This document shows positions 7,655-15,432 of a stretch of 35,975 nucleotides of DNA, piece by piece. Position numbers and translations under genes: made by a program. The stretch is from Phycisphaeraceae bacterium. Lineage in GTDB: Bacteria; Planctomycetota; Phycisphaerae; Phycisphaerales; Zrk34. Under the pieces are notes generated by a model. That model had not been told where the DNA came from and ran no database searches. It was given only the letters and a program-made list of their open reading frames with translations. Every line of letters starts with the position of its first letter. Within the stretch, counting starts at the first letter, position 1. The stretch is taken from positions 1 to 35,975 of the forward strand of contig JANQFT010000082.1 of assembly GCA_028277685.1 (NCBI GenBank), in the 5' to 3' direction.

Positions 7655-8905
7655 ATGCGTAGGCGATATACATTTCCGGCTGCTCTGATCTTCTTACGGG
7701 TGACCGTCGCGTTCGGCGGCGAACCGATTGTGCCTGCAGCAATACTCCCGGCTACAACACCGTGGAATTTGACTTCGTTGAGCCAAGTTCCCGATTACCA
7801 ATGGATCAAATCAACGGGGCCAATACGAAGCTTGCTCTACCGTGGTCCGAGCTACCGCGGCCAACCTACATCGGTTTATGCGGTGTACGCCACGCCCGGG
7901 TCCCTGTCTGATGATCACACACTCGACAGAAACTTACCTGCAGTTGTTTTGGCCCATGGTGGCAACGGCAAGGCATGGGAACCATGGGTAAAACTTTGGG
8001 CCAGCCGCGGCTATGCAGCGATTGCCATGCACCTTGGCGGAAGCGGTCCGGATGACAAACGTCTTCCCGATGGTGGTCCGACGCAGAATGGCCAAAACAA
8101 ATTCAGACACATCTCACGTCCTGTCAAAGACCAATGGCCATACCACGCAGTGGCCAATGTCATCCTTGCCCATTCGTTGGTGCGAAGTTTCAAAGAAGTC
8201 GATCGAAGCCGTACGGCCGTGATCGGAACAAGTTGGGGTGGTTACCTTGCTTGCATTGTCGCGGGGTTGGACAACCGACTTCACGCTGCGGTGTCGGTGT
8301 ACGGGTGTGGTTTCCTCCATAAAAACAGCGTGTGGAAGGACATGGGGCTTTTTAATGAAATGTCAGAAACGAATCGCACAAAGTGGGTTCAACTGTGGGA
8401 TCCATCGCAGTATCTTCCTTCAGTAAAACCTGTCATGCTTTTTGTGACCGGTGCTCGAGATTTCGCATATCCACTAGAAAGCCTCACGAAGAGTTACCGT
8501 CTTGTTTCTGCGCGAAAGTACTTATGCATCAAACCAAACATGCGCCACGGCGATCACGTCGGCATGGCGACGCGCGAGATTCATGCGTTCCTTGAACACG
8601 CTTTCAAGAACGCCCCGCCGCTGCCAAACCTGAGACGCGCGCGTGTAACTGATCAGACCATTCGTACTGAGCTTATTTCACAGACAACCATCGTCTCGGC
8701 AGAGCTTTGGTATACAGCTAGTCGAGGTCCAAGCAAAACGCGCAAATGGTTGAGTATGCCGGTTCGTATCACGAAAGGTTCGGTCGTTGCCCCAGCCCCG
8801 CCGGCAGAAACAAAGCTAAGCTTCATTGTCGTGACAGATGAACGTGGTCTTGTCGTCTCGAGCGAACCTTTTCTTCACGCGGAGACGATAGCCGATGAAA
8901 ACTGA
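7655..8905 (+). CDS. Alpha/beta hydrolase, dienelactone-hydrolase/acetylxylan-esterase-like
   Basis: 416 residues. A short hydrophobic N-terminus (ALIFLRVTVAFGG) could be a weak signal peptide. The catalytic set of a serine hydrolase is visible: GTSWGG with Ser193, TGARDFAYP for the acid, and NMRHGDH for the histidine. An oxyanion segment VVLAHGGNG lies near residue 100. A C-terminal extension of about 90 residues after the hydrolase domain looks like a small beta domain. It follows the other esterase by 33 bases with AGGGAG before ATG 7655, and its end overlaps the next gene by 11 bases. A role in removing acyl groups from the same substrate is inferred from pairing; the specificity is open. 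Confidence 0.75.
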   Translation: MRRRYTFPAALIFLRVTVAFGGEPIVPAAILPATTPWNLTSLSQVPDYQWIKSTGPIRSLLYRGPSYRGQPTSVYAVYATPGSLSDDHTLDRNLPAVVLAHGGNGKAWEPWVKLWASRGYAAIAMHLGGSGPDDKRLPDGGPTQNGQNKFRHISRPVKDQWPYHAVANVILAHSLVRSFKEVDRSRTAVIGTSWGGYLACIVAGLDNRLHAAVSVYGCGFLHKNSVWKDMGLFNEMSETNRTKWVQLWDPSQYLPSVKPVMLFVTGARDFAYPLESLTKSYRLVSARKYLCIKPNMRHGDHVGMATREIHAFLEHAFKNAPPLPNLRRARVTDQTIRTELISQTTIVSAELWYTASRGPSKTRKWLSMPVRITKGSVVAPAPPAETKLSFIVVTDERGLVVSSEPFLHAETIADEN

Positions 8906-10355
8906 TTATGATCTCGCCATCGTTGGCGCTGGAAGTGGTGGTATTGGTGCTGCGTTGGCTGCAGCCCGGTTGGGGTTGCGGGTAATACTTATCGAGCAGG
9001 CGCAAACCATTGGGGGCACCGCTACGCTTGGCGGCGTTCACGACTGGGAAGGTGGGGCCGGTGGCACGGGTTTGCCTTTCGATATCTATCGCCGACTCAA
9101 AAGTATTCCTGATGCTGTTGGTCTGTATTCTTTCGGTCGACACTTCTGTTGGCAAGATCAATTCTACTGGCCCCACGCGCTGGATCGTGTGAATTTCCCC
9201 GGCGGCGAACAGGTCATCGACCCGACACTTCGATACATCGATACATTGCGCCGGCACCGCGATCCCGACACACCGGCCGATGAGCAATTCAAACGCCGAA
9301 CCTGGCACGGTGTGATGTTCGAGCCTGATGCTTACACGCGTGTGGTGACGCAGATGTTGGCTGAAACAGAACATTGTGATGTACGCGTTTCTACCTCGCT
9401 GCAAAATGTTGAGTCCACTGATGGCGTTTTACACAGTGCTTCTCTATCTGACGGTACGGCCGTTCACGCTCGATCCTGGATCGACGCCACTGGCAATGCG
9501 GTCTTATGCAAAGCATGTGGGTGCCAAACATACTTTGGGCGAGACGCTCAAGATCGCTTCGGTGAACCGAGTGCGCCAAAAAATGCATCAACGAGTTTGA
9601 ATGGAGTCACCCTCATCTACCGTGTCACGCCAACGCAAATGCCTGGTGTCGAACCATTGGCAGCCACAATGACAACTGACTGTTGGTGGGCAGAATGTTT
9701 CCCGCCGACCCATGCAACTCGATACCCAAATGGCGACATCAATATCAACATGTTGCCTTCCATGTCCGGCGAAGAATTCGTCGCATTGGGTCCATCCAAG
9801 GCCTACTCTGAATGTTTACTTCGCGTGCGCGCTCATTGGCATTTTCTCCAGCAACACTGGCCAGAATTCCAGAAGTTTAAGCTGCACTGGATTGCCCCCG
9901 CTTTGGGGGTACGCGAATCCCGACGCGTCAGCGCTAAGTACATGCTCCGCGAACAAGACCTGCTGGCGGGGCTAAGTGGCCAAAAACACAAAGACATCAT
10001 CGCGATCGCAGATCATCCAATGGATCGTCACGGTGAGGGCGGCGGATGTATAGAACTGACGCACCCGTATGGTGTGCCTTATAGCTGTTTGATTCCTGAA
10101 GACATGCGTAATCTTCTGATCGCATGTCGCGCTTCAGGTTTCTCGTCGATAGCGGCATCGAGTTGCCGTTTGAGTCGAACCATGATGCAGCTTGGGCAGG
10201 CGGCGGGGACGGCAGCAGCCATTGCTGAACGCGAAAATCTCGATGTGGCTGATGTGCAGCCCGATACGTTACGCGCCTGTTTGCATGAACAGTTTGTTCA
10301 ACTCGATTGGCCCATGTCATTAACGCTCGAAGCGCATTTGAGTCAGGATGTGTAA
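8895..10355 (+). CDS. FAD-dependent oxidoreductase (PF12831-type)
   Basis: 486 residues starting with a dinucleotide-binding fold: DLAIVGAGSGGIGAALAA with GAGSGG at 11-16 and an acidic residue at the end of the second strand (LIEQA). The C-terminal segment LLIACRASGFSSIAASSCRL followed by MQLGQAAGTAAAIA is typical of the FAD-dependent oxidoreductase group common in Planctomycetes and Bacteroidetes carbohydrate loci. No signal peptide is visible, so it should act in the cytoplasm. No characterised substrate can be assigned. It overlaps the upstream hydrolase by 11 bases, so both are probably co-translated. In this operon it could oxidise a sugar or a cleaved lactone. Confidence 0.82.
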   Translation: MKTDYDLAIVGAGSGGIGAALAAARLGLRVILIEQAQTIGGTATLGGVHDWEGGAGGTGLPFDIYRRLKSIPDAVGLYSFGRHFCWQDQFYWPHALDRVNFPGGEQVIDPTLRYIDTLRRHRDPDTPADEQFKRRTWHGVMFEPDAYTRVVTQMLAETEHCDVRVSTSLQNVESTDGVLHSASLSDGTAVHARSWIDATGNAVLCKACGCQTYFGRDAQDRFGEPSAPKNASTSLNGVTLIYRVTPTQMPGVEPLAATMTTDCWWAECFPPTHATRYPNGDININMLPSMSGEEFVALGPSKAYSECLLRVRAHWHFLQQHWPEFQKFKLHWIAPALGVRESRRVSAKYMLREQDLLAGLSGQKHKDIIAIADHPMDRHGEGGGCIELTHPYGVPYSCLIPEDMRNLLIACRASGFSSIAASSCRLSRTMMQLGQAAGTAAAIAERENLDVADVQPDTLRACLHEQFVQLDWPMSLTLEAHLSQDV

Positions 10356-10384
10356 GCCGATCAGAACAAAAGGAGTGAGAGACT

Positions 10385-11812
10385 GTGCTCGTGGCTATGG
10401 GCATTGATGTCGGACTAAGCAGTGTCAAAGTCGGCGTATTCGACACTGGTGGTAAGATTGTTCGTCTTGTAGAACGCCCAAACAACAGCCTGCGCGCCCG
10501 GGTAGAACGTGTCGAACTCGATGCCGATCAACTCTGGAGAATCGTAAGCAACTGCACTCGTGACGCAATGCGTGGCCTGCCGGCTCACTACAGACTTGGT
10601 GCAGTCGGGTTGTGTGGCCATGGCAATGGTATGTATGCATTGCATCCGGATGGATCGTGCCTTGCTACCAGTTCGACAGACACACGCGCACAAAACATGA
10701 TCGATCAGTGGCAGCATAACGGCCTGGCAGCTCAGATGAAGGCCGTTGCCGGTGGATATCCCTGGGCGGGTCAGCCGCTGGCAATACTTACGGCAAACGG
10801 GCTGCCACCCGATGCACGCATTGGTTTTTGTAAAGACTGGTTGCGCTGGAAATTGACCGGCCAATGGGCCACCGATCGCGGTGATGCCAGCGCAGGCGGA
10901 CTGCTTAACATGCAGACCGGCGATTGGGCCACAGCATTGTTCGATGCCGTGGGCCTGAATGATTTGGTATCACGCCTTCCAACGCTGTGTGACTGGGGTG
11001 ATGTGACGGGAACGATAACCGCCGAAGCCGCGTCGACCACTGCTTTGCCTGAGGGTGTGGTCGTGGCGGCCGGTTCGATTGATCTTGCGTTGGGCGCACT
11101 TGGCGACGGCTTGATGAACGATGACTCCCTCCACGTCACGGCTGGCACCTGGGCGATTCACCAGCATCGAACGAACATTCCTGTGTTTCCGGCAAATGTT
11201 CTGCAAACGATCGTTGGTCCGTGGGATCAGGCATATCTGGTCGTGGAGTCCAGTCCGACTTCAGCCATCAATCTTCGTAAGCTTGAGTCATGGTTGCGCG
11301 ACCGGGTGGACTATGCCGCTTGGAATCACTACGTCTGCGAAATCGACGCGCTTGGCGATCTGCCTATCTACCTGCCGTATCCGTGCGGTGCGTGGGACTT
11401 GCCTGGTGTTCGTTCGGGTTTTGTTGATAGACATGAACCTGTCAGTGATGAAGTGATGGTCTGTGCTGTTTACGAAGGCATTGCGATGGGGCATCGTCGT
11501 CAGATCGAAAAGTACACCAGTCATGGTTTCGCCATCAAAAAACTCATTGTTACCGGCGGACTGACACGCAGCGCAGGCTGGTGTCAACTGCTGGCGGATC
11601 ACACAGGCCTGGTTGTTGAAGTTGCGATATCTCCTCATGCCGCATGCTGGGGGGCAGCAATGTGTGGACTCACAGCTGTCAATGTCTCTGCGCAATGCAA
11701 TCTCGCTGCGCGGCAAGTTGTTGAGCCAAGACCAAATTGCAGGCAACGCTGTAACGAACAGTATCGCCGATTCATCGAGATACTGACCACGAAGAGCGGT
11801 CAAGGAGTATGA
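10385..11812 (+). CDS. FGGY-family carbohydrate kinase
   Basis: 475 residues with the FGGY two-domain layout. The N-terminal phosphate-binding loop is GIDVGLSSVKVGVFD. The first domain includes KDWLRWKLTGQWATDRGDAS. The catalytic base is most likely Asp233 in AAGSIDLALGALG, matching the position of the base in xylulokinase. The C-terminal nucleotide-binding part has KLIVTGGLTRS. Members phosphorylate pentuloses, glycerol and similar polyols with ATP. The start is GTG 10385, nine bases after AGGAG; an internal ATG at 10397 is possible. It resembles the lyxose/xylulose-type kinases in general pattern only. It likely traps the pathway intermediate before cleavage. Confidence 0.88.
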   Translation: MLVAMGIDVGLSSVKVGVFDTGGKIVRLVERPNNSLRARVERVELDADQLWRIVSNCTRDAMRGLPAHYRLGAVGLCGHGNGMYALHPDGSCLATSSTDTRAQNMIDQWQHNGLAAQMKAVAGGYPWAGQPLAILTANGLPPDARIGFCKDWLRWKLTGQWATDRGDASAGGLLNMQTGDWATALFDAVGLNDLVSRLPTLCDWGDVTGTITAEAASTTALPEGVVVAAGSIDLALGALGDGLMNDDSLHVTAGTWAIHQHRTNIPVFPANVLQTIVGPWDQAYLVVESSPTSAINLRKLESWLRDRVDYAAWNHYVCEIDALGDLPIYLPYPCGAWDLPGVRSGFVDRHEPVSDEVMVCAVYEGIAMGHRRQIEKYTSHGFAIKKLIVTGGLTRSAGWCQLLADHTGLVVEVAISPHAACWGAAMCGLTAVNVSAQCNLAARQVVEPRPNCRQRCNEQYRRFIEILTTKSGQGV

Positions 11813-11816
11813 CGAA

Positions 11817-12563
11817 ATGGAACTTGGGTTGAACAAGCGAGTTGCCCTGGTAACCGGCGGATGCGGTGGATTGGGCAAGGCCATTGCCAACGCGCTCGCA
11901 ACAGAAGGAGCGCGCGTAGCGATTACAGACATCTGTGAACCAGGCCAGGCTGACACGTTGTCAATGCAGGCTGAACCTTTTCCGTATTTCCAGGCGGACC
12001 TGTCGGATGTGAACCAGGTCGAGCAGTTGGTTAAGACGGTCGAAGCTGAGCTCGGCAGTTTGTCCATTCTGGTGAACTGCGCCGGGTACTGGCCGACAGA
12101 GTTGGTCAAGGACATGACCATTGAGCAATGGGAAAAGACCGTAACCATCAACCTGACATCTGCGTTTATCCTGTCGCGAGATTTCGTCCGGCGGCGGCTG
12201 GCTGAAGGTGCTGGCGGCACCATTCTCAATGTCGTCAGTCAGGCGGCGTTCGGCGGCGCGACGAGTGGGCATGCGCACTATGCAGCGGCCAAAGCGGGGC
12301 TGGTCAACCTGACACGCTCCCTCGCACGCGAGGTGGCGCCGCATGGTATTCGTGTCAACGCGGTGGCCCCGGGGATGATGGAAACACCCATGGCTGCGGC
12401 GGCTCTGGCAGAGCGTCGGCAAGCCTATCTCCAACGAATCCCGCTAGGCCGGATTGCGGAACCAAGTGAAGTGGCCGACGTTGCCGTATTTCTGTGCAGT
12501 GACAAAGCGTCGTATGTCACTGGAATTACTATGGATGTGAGTGGTGGCATGCTCATGCACTAA
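11817..12563 (+). CDS. Short-chain dehydrogenase/reductase, FabG-like, last gene of operon
   Basis: A 248-residue classical SDR. TGGCGGLG lies at 13-20, Asp38 suggests NAD(H), NCAG (87-90) replaces the usual NNAG, and the active site is Ser141, Tyr155 and Lys159 (HYAAAK). It ends in the usual VSGGM segment. AAGGAG nine bases before ATG 11817 supports the start, and only four bases separate it from the kinase. This is the third SDR of the operon, so three separate hydroxyl/carbonyl steps, or alternative substrates, are implied. Function beyond an NAD-dependent oxidoreductase cannot be given. Confidence 0.88.
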   Translation: MELGLNKRVALVTGGCGGLGKAIANALATEGARVAITDICEPGQADTLSMQAEPFPYFQADLSDVNQVEQLVKTVEAELGSLSILVNCAGYWPTELVKDMTIEQWEKTVTINLTSAFILSRDFVRRRLAEGAGGTILNVVSQAAFGGATSGHAHYAAAKAGLVNLTRSLAREVAPHGIRVNAVAPGMMETPMAAAALAERRQAYLQRIPLGRIAEPSEVADVAVFLCSDKASYVTGITMDVSGGMLMH

Positions 12564-12579
12564 GGGCCGGTCCGGCTTA
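12561..12579 (+). terminator. Weak hairpin at the operon end
   Basis: TAAG (overlapping the stop codon) pairs with CTTA and an inner CCG pairs with CGG across GTC, leaving two bases unpaired on the left. There is no T-run after it, so any terminator role is uncertain. From here to 12907 there is no gene; a promoter and several dyads are listed separately. Confidence 0.25.
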
Positions 12580-12623
12580 TCGGATGTCGCCAAAATGTCC
12601 CAATCAGTGACACTAAATAGGTC

Positions 12624-12651
12624 TTGACCATTAACATCTGTCGTGTAGAGT
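12624..12651 (+). promoter_or_regulatory. Candidate promoter for the PEP-CTERM gene
   Basis: TTGACC (12624-12629), 16 bases, TAGAGT (12646-12651). It lies in the 344-base gap after the operon and would give a leader of about 250 bases. The match is fair but not strong. The -10 region lies between the arms CATCTGTC (12635-12642) and GGCAGATG (12664-12671), which are complementary with one G-T pair and may be an operator. Confidence 0.35.
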
Positions 12652-12856
12652 TGGTATGTCTCTGGCAGATGCATAAAGCACGGGCGGAAAGTCACACGCA
12701 AGTGAATGTGTTGTGGCTGAAGAAATGGTGTCTCGGCGAGTTCAAAACGAAGTGAGAGGACTCCGAAGTATCCGCGCTGTTCTGCTCAACCTAGCCTGAC
12801 AATCAGCAGAGCGAGCTATATCGGTTATTGCAAGCGCGTGACCTAGTGGTCCTGTT

Positions 12857-12873
12857 ATTTGAAATGCTCAAAT
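12857..12873. promoter_or_regulatory. Inverted repeat upstream of the PEP-CTERM gene
   Basis: ATTTGA, five bases, TCAAAT: a perfect 6+6 dyad ending 34 bases before the ATG at 12908. It may be an operator or a leader hairpin. The intervening stretch (12672-12856) also has TCTGCT at 12781 and AGCAGA at 12805, a weaker pair. Confidence 0.35.
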
Positions 12874-12907
12874 CTCTTTACCACGTCTTTGCGAAGGAGG
12901 CATTGTG

Positions 12908-14350
12908 ATGAAAACGAGCCGGTTGTTCACGATCGTTCTAATCTTCACGGCAGCGACGATTGCAGTAACGCAGGAGGCAGACGCCGTTAACTGGAGCCCA
13001 CTTGTCGGTGATGGCAATTGGGCAGACGCTGCCAACTGGGGTGACGGCACTTTCTATCCGGGCCAAACCAACCCGAATGATGACGGCATCATCGACCAGC
13101 CGGTGGTTGTTACCCTGAATAGCGCGATCCCGCAAATCTTGAAGAACATTCAGCTTTCGGGATCGAACCCGGGGCAGTTGGATATTCAGGCCGGTGCAGA
13201 TGTGACCGCCGGTAGTGCAATGACACAAGGCATCCAGCTTTACAGCGGCACCATTAACCAGTCTGGCGGTACCGTCAATGTCCGTCATATGTGGGCAAGG
13301 GGTGGGCAGTCTGGCACGTACAACCTGTCAGGCGGAACACTCAACACCGTCAAAGATTTGCGTGCAGCCAAGAACAACAGCGATGTCGGTACCTTCAACA
13401 TCAGCGGCACCGGTGTTGCCAACGTCGGGGAATTTCTCAGCATCGGCGTTGGGGTCAACTCCGTGGGCGTGTTCACGCAGAGTGGCGGTACCGTCAACCT
13501 GCTGAACACGCATAACTCCAACCCGACCACCGGCAAGCTTATGCAGGTCAGTGCCCAAGGTACCGGTAGTGCCCTGTTCCACCAGAGCGGTGGCGTGTTC
13601 AATAATGCTGCGAATGGTCACATCTTCATGCAGCAACTCAACACCGCTTCAGCCGAGTTTCGACTCACGGGCGGCACGTTCAACGCCAACGGTGGCTTGA
13701 TCCAGAACACCAAGAGCAACGTGGCCCAGCAAGGCATCTTCACGTTCACCGGTGGCACCCTCAACATGGGTGGCGGCGACCTCAGAACGTCCGTCGGGAA
13801 CAGCGCTAACGCCAACGGGCAGGTGTTCAACGTGACCGGCGCCACCTTCACCGGCGTCAACGAACTCTGGGGCGGTCTGAACATGAACACCGACTCGACC
13901 TTCATCGTCGGTGCCGACCGAAACGCCGCGAGTCTCACCACCATCGCCGCGTCAAACCGGGGTGAACTTAACCTCATCTTGGGCAGTGTGGTCTTCCCCG
14001 TGTTCGGGAACAACAGCGCAAGCCAGCTCGACAATCCCAACGTATTTCAGCAAGGATTGCTCGACCTGTCCGGCGGAACAATCCAGATTGAGTTCGATAG
14101 CGGTTACACGCCGCTGGCCGGTCATAGCTTCGATCTCATCGCCAACACACCCGGCGGTAAGACAACGCTGTCTACGGCCAACATTGCCTCCACGTCTTAC
14201 GACGGTCTCTGGAATGTGACTTGGGACACCAGCCAGTGGCTGTCCGATGGCATTTTGACCATCGATTCGGTCACGGTAATCCCCGAGCCAGCTTCATTGA
14301 TCCTGCTTGCCGCGGGTGGACTGGCGGTACTTCGTCGCCGTGCCGCCTGA
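12908..14350 (+). CDS. Secreted beta-repeat protein with PEP-CTERM sorting signal
   Basis: 480 residues. A signal peptide (KTSRLFTIVLIFTAATIAV and cleavage near ADA) is followed by GNWADAANWGDG, a common opening of planctomycete extracellular beta-repeat proteins. The body has about seven irregular units built on SGGT(L/V/F)N or TGGTFN, as in QSGGTVN, LSGGTLN, HQSGGVFN and TGGTLNMGGG, spaced 25-40 residues and likely forming a right-handed beta-helix or similar solenoid. The C-terminus is a PEP-CTERM tag: VIPEPASLILLAAGG, a hydrophobic stretch, then RRR. Such tags are processed by an exosortase, which is not in this window. AAGGAGG seven bases before ATG 12908 supports this start over the GTG at 12905. 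Surface or matrix protein; ligand unknown. Confidence 0.88.
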   Translation: MKTSRLFTIVLIFTAATIAVTQEADAVNWSPLVGDGNWADAANWGDGTFYPGQTNPNDDGIIDQPVVVTLNSAIPQILKNIQLSGSNPGQLDIQAGADVTAGSAMTQGIQLYSGTINQSGGTVNVRHMWARGGQSGTYNLSGGTLNTVKDLRAAKNNSDVGTFNISGTGVANVGEFLSIGVGVNSVGVFTQSGGTVNLLNTHNSNPTTGKLMQVSAQGTGSALFHQSGGVFNNAANGHIFMQQLNTASAEFRLTGGTFNANGGLIQNTKSNVAQQGIFTFTGGTLNMGGGDLRTSVGNSANANGQVFNVTGATFTGVNELWGGLNMNTDSTFIVGADRNAASLTTIAASNRGELNLILGSVVFPVFGNNSASQLDNPNVFQQGLLDLSGGTIQIEFDSGYTPLAGHSFDLIANTPGGKTTLSTANIASTSYDGLWNVTWDTSQWLSDGILTIDSVTVIPEPASLILLAAGGLAVLRRRAA

Positions 14351-14385
14351 CCGGGGGACGCGCAGGCGTCGGCAACAAACGCTGA

Positions 14386-14405
14386 GGCTGGAGGAAACTT
14401 CAGCC
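14386..14405 (+). terminator. Hairpin with GAAA tetraloop after the PEP-CTERM gene
   Basis: GGCTGGAG (14386-14393), loop GAAA, CTTCAGCC (14398-14405): eight pairs including one G-T, closed by a GNRA-type loop. It lies 35 bases after the stop codon. No T-run follows, so it may slow or stabilise the 3' end rather than terminate by itself. Confidence 0.45.
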
Positions 14406-14478
14406 CTAGTCTTTGAGACAACATGACCTCAATGGATTTTGATAAAGATCAGATTTAAACGCCTTGGAGACCTCCGCC

Positions 14479-15234
14479 ATGACCACCGATGTGAACATGC
14501 AAATCGGCGATCGGTCTACAACCCGTCTTGGCTTTACGTTGGTCGAATTGTTGGTCGTGGTTGCTATCATCGCGCTGTTGATCGCCATGTTGCTACCCGC
14601 GCTTAGCAAGGCCAAAGCCGTTGCTGTACGTGTTAACTGTGCCGCTCAACTGCGCGGCGTTGGGTTGGCTATCAGAATGTATGTTGAGGATAACCAACAG
14701 TGGATGCCGAAGAAGCTCCATGATCACAGTAACAAACTGATGAATAATGGCGAAATGTATGGGCTTGGTTTGTTGTATGCGACAGATAATATCAACACGC
14801 CTGATGCGGGTTACATCGCCAAGAGATCAATGTTAGACTGCCCAGGTCGTCAATATGTTAATGGATGGCCTTTCAATGTACCCTTTTTCAAGCCTCGTTT
14901 CTGTGGGTATAGCTTCTGTAACCCCGCAGCTCTGCCAGGTAACAATAAGTATCCAAACGCAGTAAAAATCGGCGATTTGCGACCTCAGTTCTGGGAGTAC
15001 AAAGCCGAGGTTGACTATAACTGCTGGGTGGCTTGTTTCAGAGATAATGGAACGAACCCTGTCGAGTCGCCCCACGAAAATGAAGGCGTTAATGGTGTAT
15101 TCCGAGATGGTTCCGTCGCGTATGCGGTCCGTCCCACGGAGGATGGCTGGCCATATCATAACCTGTCCAAGTCGGAATCAGGTAACAAGATTTCTGAGGC
15201 ACCCTTGTGGAGGGAACTGAGCTTACTGCGCTGA
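14479..15234 (+). CDS. Type II secretion pseudopilin-like protein (prepilin N-terminal methylation motif)
   Basis: 251 residues. A short polar leader ends in RLG, followed by FTLVELLVVVAIIALLIAML, the classic prepilin peptidase site and membrane helix with Glu at +5. Downstream is CAAQLRGVGLAIRMYVEDN and a region ending in a DG-containing segment (VNGVFRDGSVAYA), the pattern of the abundant pseudopilin-like proteins of Planctomycetes and Lentisphaerae. GGAG nine bases before ATG 14479 supports this start over the TTG at 14464. It follows the PEP-CTERM protein by about 130 bases on the same strand. Such genes commonly accompany secreted carbohydrate-active proteins, but their individual role is not known. 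Confidence 0.85.
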   Translation: MTTDVNMQIGDRSTTRLGFTLVELLVVVAIIALLIAMLLPALSKAKAVAVRVNCAAQLRGVGLAIRMYVEDNQQWMPKKLHDHSNKLMNNGEMYGLGLLYATDNINTPDAGYIAKRSMLDCPGRQYVNGWPFNVPFFKPRFCGYSFCNPAALPGNNKYPNAVKIGDLRPQFWEYKAEVDYNCWVACFRDNGTNPVESPHENEGVNGVFRDGSVAYAVRPTEDGWPYHNLSKSESGNKISEAPLWRELSLLR

Positions 15235-15268
15235 AGCCAACGAAATTGGGACAAAGTATTTGATCCAG

Positions 15269-15287
15269 TTGGAGCATCATGCTCAAA
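15269..15287. promoter_or_regulatory. Palindrome in the GH9 upstream region
   Basis: TTGGAGCATCATGCTCAAA is symmetrical about position 15278 with one mismatched pair; the core GAGCAT-C-ATGCTC is perfect. Odd-centred palindromes of this size are typical LacI/GntR-type operators. A TAAAAT -10-like hexamer is at 15319-15324, without a good -35. Confidence 0.4.
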
Positions 15288-15344
15288 CGTAAAGACGGCA
15301 TCGATGCGACCAACCCGTTAAAATCTTAGCTTCCAGATGGCGTT

Positions 15345-15403
15345 ACGGTTAATCCGCTTTTCCACCAGAGCGTCTTTCAACCGTCATGCTTGTGGTGGAA
15401 AAG
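15345..15403 (+). promoter_or_regulatory. Two interleaved inverted repeats in the GH9 leader
   Basis: CTTTTCCACCA (15357-15367) and TGGTGGAAAAG (15393-15403) are perfect 11-base complements with a 25-base spacer. A second pair, ACGGTT (15345-15350) and AACCGT (15379-15384), is interleaved with it, so the order is A-B-A'-B'. The two stems can exist together only as a pseudoknot. The whole ends 29 bases before the GH9 start. It may be an operator pair or an RNA switch; no T-run follows the strong stem. Confidence 0.5.
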
Positions 15404-15432
15404 TTCTTGCACACGAGATCAATTGAGGCACG

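Noticed and set aside
11288-12229. 313-residue open frame on the minus strand across the kinase and third SDR genes
   Set aside because: It is antisense to two genes with intact catalytic motifs, and its sequence shows no family pattern.
12444-12701. 85-residue minus-strand frame reaching into the 12.6 kb gap
   Set aside because: Half of it is antisense to the third SDR; there is no ribosome-binding site or recognisable domain.
14413-14445. TTGAGA followed by AT-rich sequence as a promoter for the pseudopilin gene
   Set aside because: No hexamer at 16-18 bases resembles a -10 box; read-through from the upstream gene is as likely.
15357-15403. The 11-base stem as a rho-independent terminator of the pseudopilin gene
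   Set aside because: The loop is 25 bases and the right arm ends in AAAAG without a T-run on either strand.
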